From Rhizobacter sp. (GTDB lineage: Bacteria; Pseudomonadota; Gammaproteobacteria; Burkholderiales; Burkholderiaceae_C), in NCBI GenBank assembly GCA_025360945.1, contig JANYBE010000262.1:1-5444 (forward strand): DNA of 5,444 bases. Reading direction: 5' to 3'. Within the stretch, counting starts at the first letter, position 1. Each line of letters begins with the position of its first letter. Position numbers and translations under genes: made by a program. Below, in pieces: positions 4,858-5,444 of the stretch. Under the pieces are notes generated by a model. It was not told the DNA's origin. It was given only the letters and a program-made list of their open reading frames with translations, and made no database searches.

Positions 4858-5444
4858 TCACTTGCTCGCGATCGCGAGCAGCTTCTCTTTGGACAGCACC
4901 ACCAGCCGGGTCGGCTCGATGCGCACCGCGCCGTCGCGCTCGAAACCCTTCAGCTCCTGGTTGACGCGCTGGCGCGAGGCGCCGAGCAACTGCGCCAAGT
5001 CTTCCTGCGCGAGCTGCAGCCCGATGCGGATCTCCTCGCCCTGCGCGACGCCGTAGCTGCGCGCCAGCAGCAGGATCTGCTTGGCCAGGCGCGAACCGAG
5101 CGGCCGCGTGTTCAGGTCTTCGACGGCGTCGAACAGCAGGCGCAGGCGCCGGCAGTTCAGGCGCAGCAGCGCCTCGTAGAGCTCGGTGTGCTGCGCCAGC
5201 AGCTCCTTGAAGTCGGCCTTGCGCACGACCAGCAGCGTGGTCTCGCCGTGGGCGTTCGAGTCGTGCGTGCGCGGCAGGCCGTCGAACAGCGAGATGTCGC
5301 CGAACCAGGTGCCCGGTTCGACGTAGGTCAGCGTGACCTGCTTGCCCGACAGCGAGACCGAGCTGATGCGCACCGCGCCCTTCGCGACGCCGCACCATTC
5401 GTCGGCCGAGGCGCCGCGCGTGGACATCATCGCGCCGTCCTTCA
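4858..5444 (-). CDS. Crp/Fnr-family transcriptional regulator, N-terminus outside the window
   Basis: This is the last 194 residues of a Crp/Fnr-family regulator; the frame stays open to the right edge, so the true start lies beyond it. The ATG pair at 5425-5430 is internal, because the residues around it (KDGAMMSTRG, then DEWCGVAKGAVRIS) already belong to the cyclic-nucleotide-binding beta-barrel. Counting from the ATG at 5430, the barrel continues to about 75 and includes FGDISLFDGLPRTHDSNAHG (43-62), at the phosphate-binding cassette position. A long dimerisation helix follows (about 78-108). The winged helix-turn-helix is QEDLAQLLGASRQRVNQELKGF (142-163). No Fnr-type cysteine cluster is visible in the part seen; the only cysteines are at 13 and 93. 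The recognition helix SRQRVNQE lacks the Glu and distal Arg of E. coli Crp (SRETVGR), so its DNA site should differ from TGTGA. It lies just upstream of the kinase gene on the same strand and may control the operon. Confidence 0.9.
   Translation of the reverse strand, partial: KDGAMMSTRGASADEWCGVAKGAVRISSVSLSGKQVTLTYVEPGTWFGDISLFDGLPRTHDSNAHGETTLLVVRKADFKELLAQHTELYEALLRLNCRRLRLLFDAVEDLNTRPLGSRLAKQILLLARSYGVAQGEEIRIGLQLAQEDLAQLLGASRQRVNQELKGFERDGAVRIEPTRLVVLSKEKLLAIASK

Noticed and set aside
5425..5430. ATG pair as the start of the Crp/Fnr regulator
   Set aside because: The frame is open upstream to the window edge, and the residues before and after these Met codons already belong to the beta-barrel. 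No Shine-Dalgarno sequence fits, so the start lies beyond the window.

Overview
The window is GC-rich bacterial DNA with short intergenic gaps and GC-ending codons. The gene set (a CreA-family protein, a YfcG-like glutathione transferase, a Burkholderiales-type conserved hypothetical, an acyl-CoA dehydrogenase/phosphotransferase pair and a Crp/Fnr regulator) and a GC-rich intergenic palindrome suggest a betaproteobacterium of the order Burkholderiales, perhaps near Comamonadaceae. That placement rests on recalled family resemblance, not on a search.

Layout from left to right. (1) Positions 1-330 form a very long inverted repeat: two perfect 117-bp arms around a 96-bp centre, with no gene that can be called safely. 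(2) Two minus-strand genes follow, read right to left: a yfcG-like disulfide oxidoreductase/glutathione transferase (843-1535) and then creA (355-819), 23 bp apart and probably co-transcribed. (3) A 67-bp divergent intergenic region carries a small perfect dyad. It separates yfcG from a plus-strand gene for a 252-residue conserved protein of unknown function (1603-2361). (4) A convergent gap (2362-2460) holds a dense nested GC-rich palindrome. (5) A minus-strand cluster fills the rest, in transcription order: a Crp/Fnr-family regulator whose start lies beyond the right edge (4858-5444), an APH-fold acyl-CoA phosphotransferase/kinase (3730-4806) and an ACAD10/11-type acyl-CoA dehydrogenase (2461-3702).

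The most informative part is the last cluster. The kinase and dehydrogenase are the separate bacterial forms of two domains that are fused, in the same order, in vertebrate ACAD10/ACAD11. They also resemble LvaA and LvaC of Pseudomonas levulinate catabolism. The likely job is to phosphorylate the hydroxyl of a 4-hydroxyacyl-CoA and then remove the phosphate in the dehydrogenase active site, so that the acyl chain can enter beta-oxidation. The dehydrogenase has Asp where classical acyl-CoA dehydrogenases have their catalytic Glu. No LvaB-like small gene lies between the two. The adjacent Crp/Fnr-type regulator is a candidate controller.

No rRNA, tRNA, CRISPR array, transposase or integrase was seen. 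Apart from the inverted repeat, which may be either a real structure or an assembly fold-back, the window reads as ordinary chromosomal sequence.
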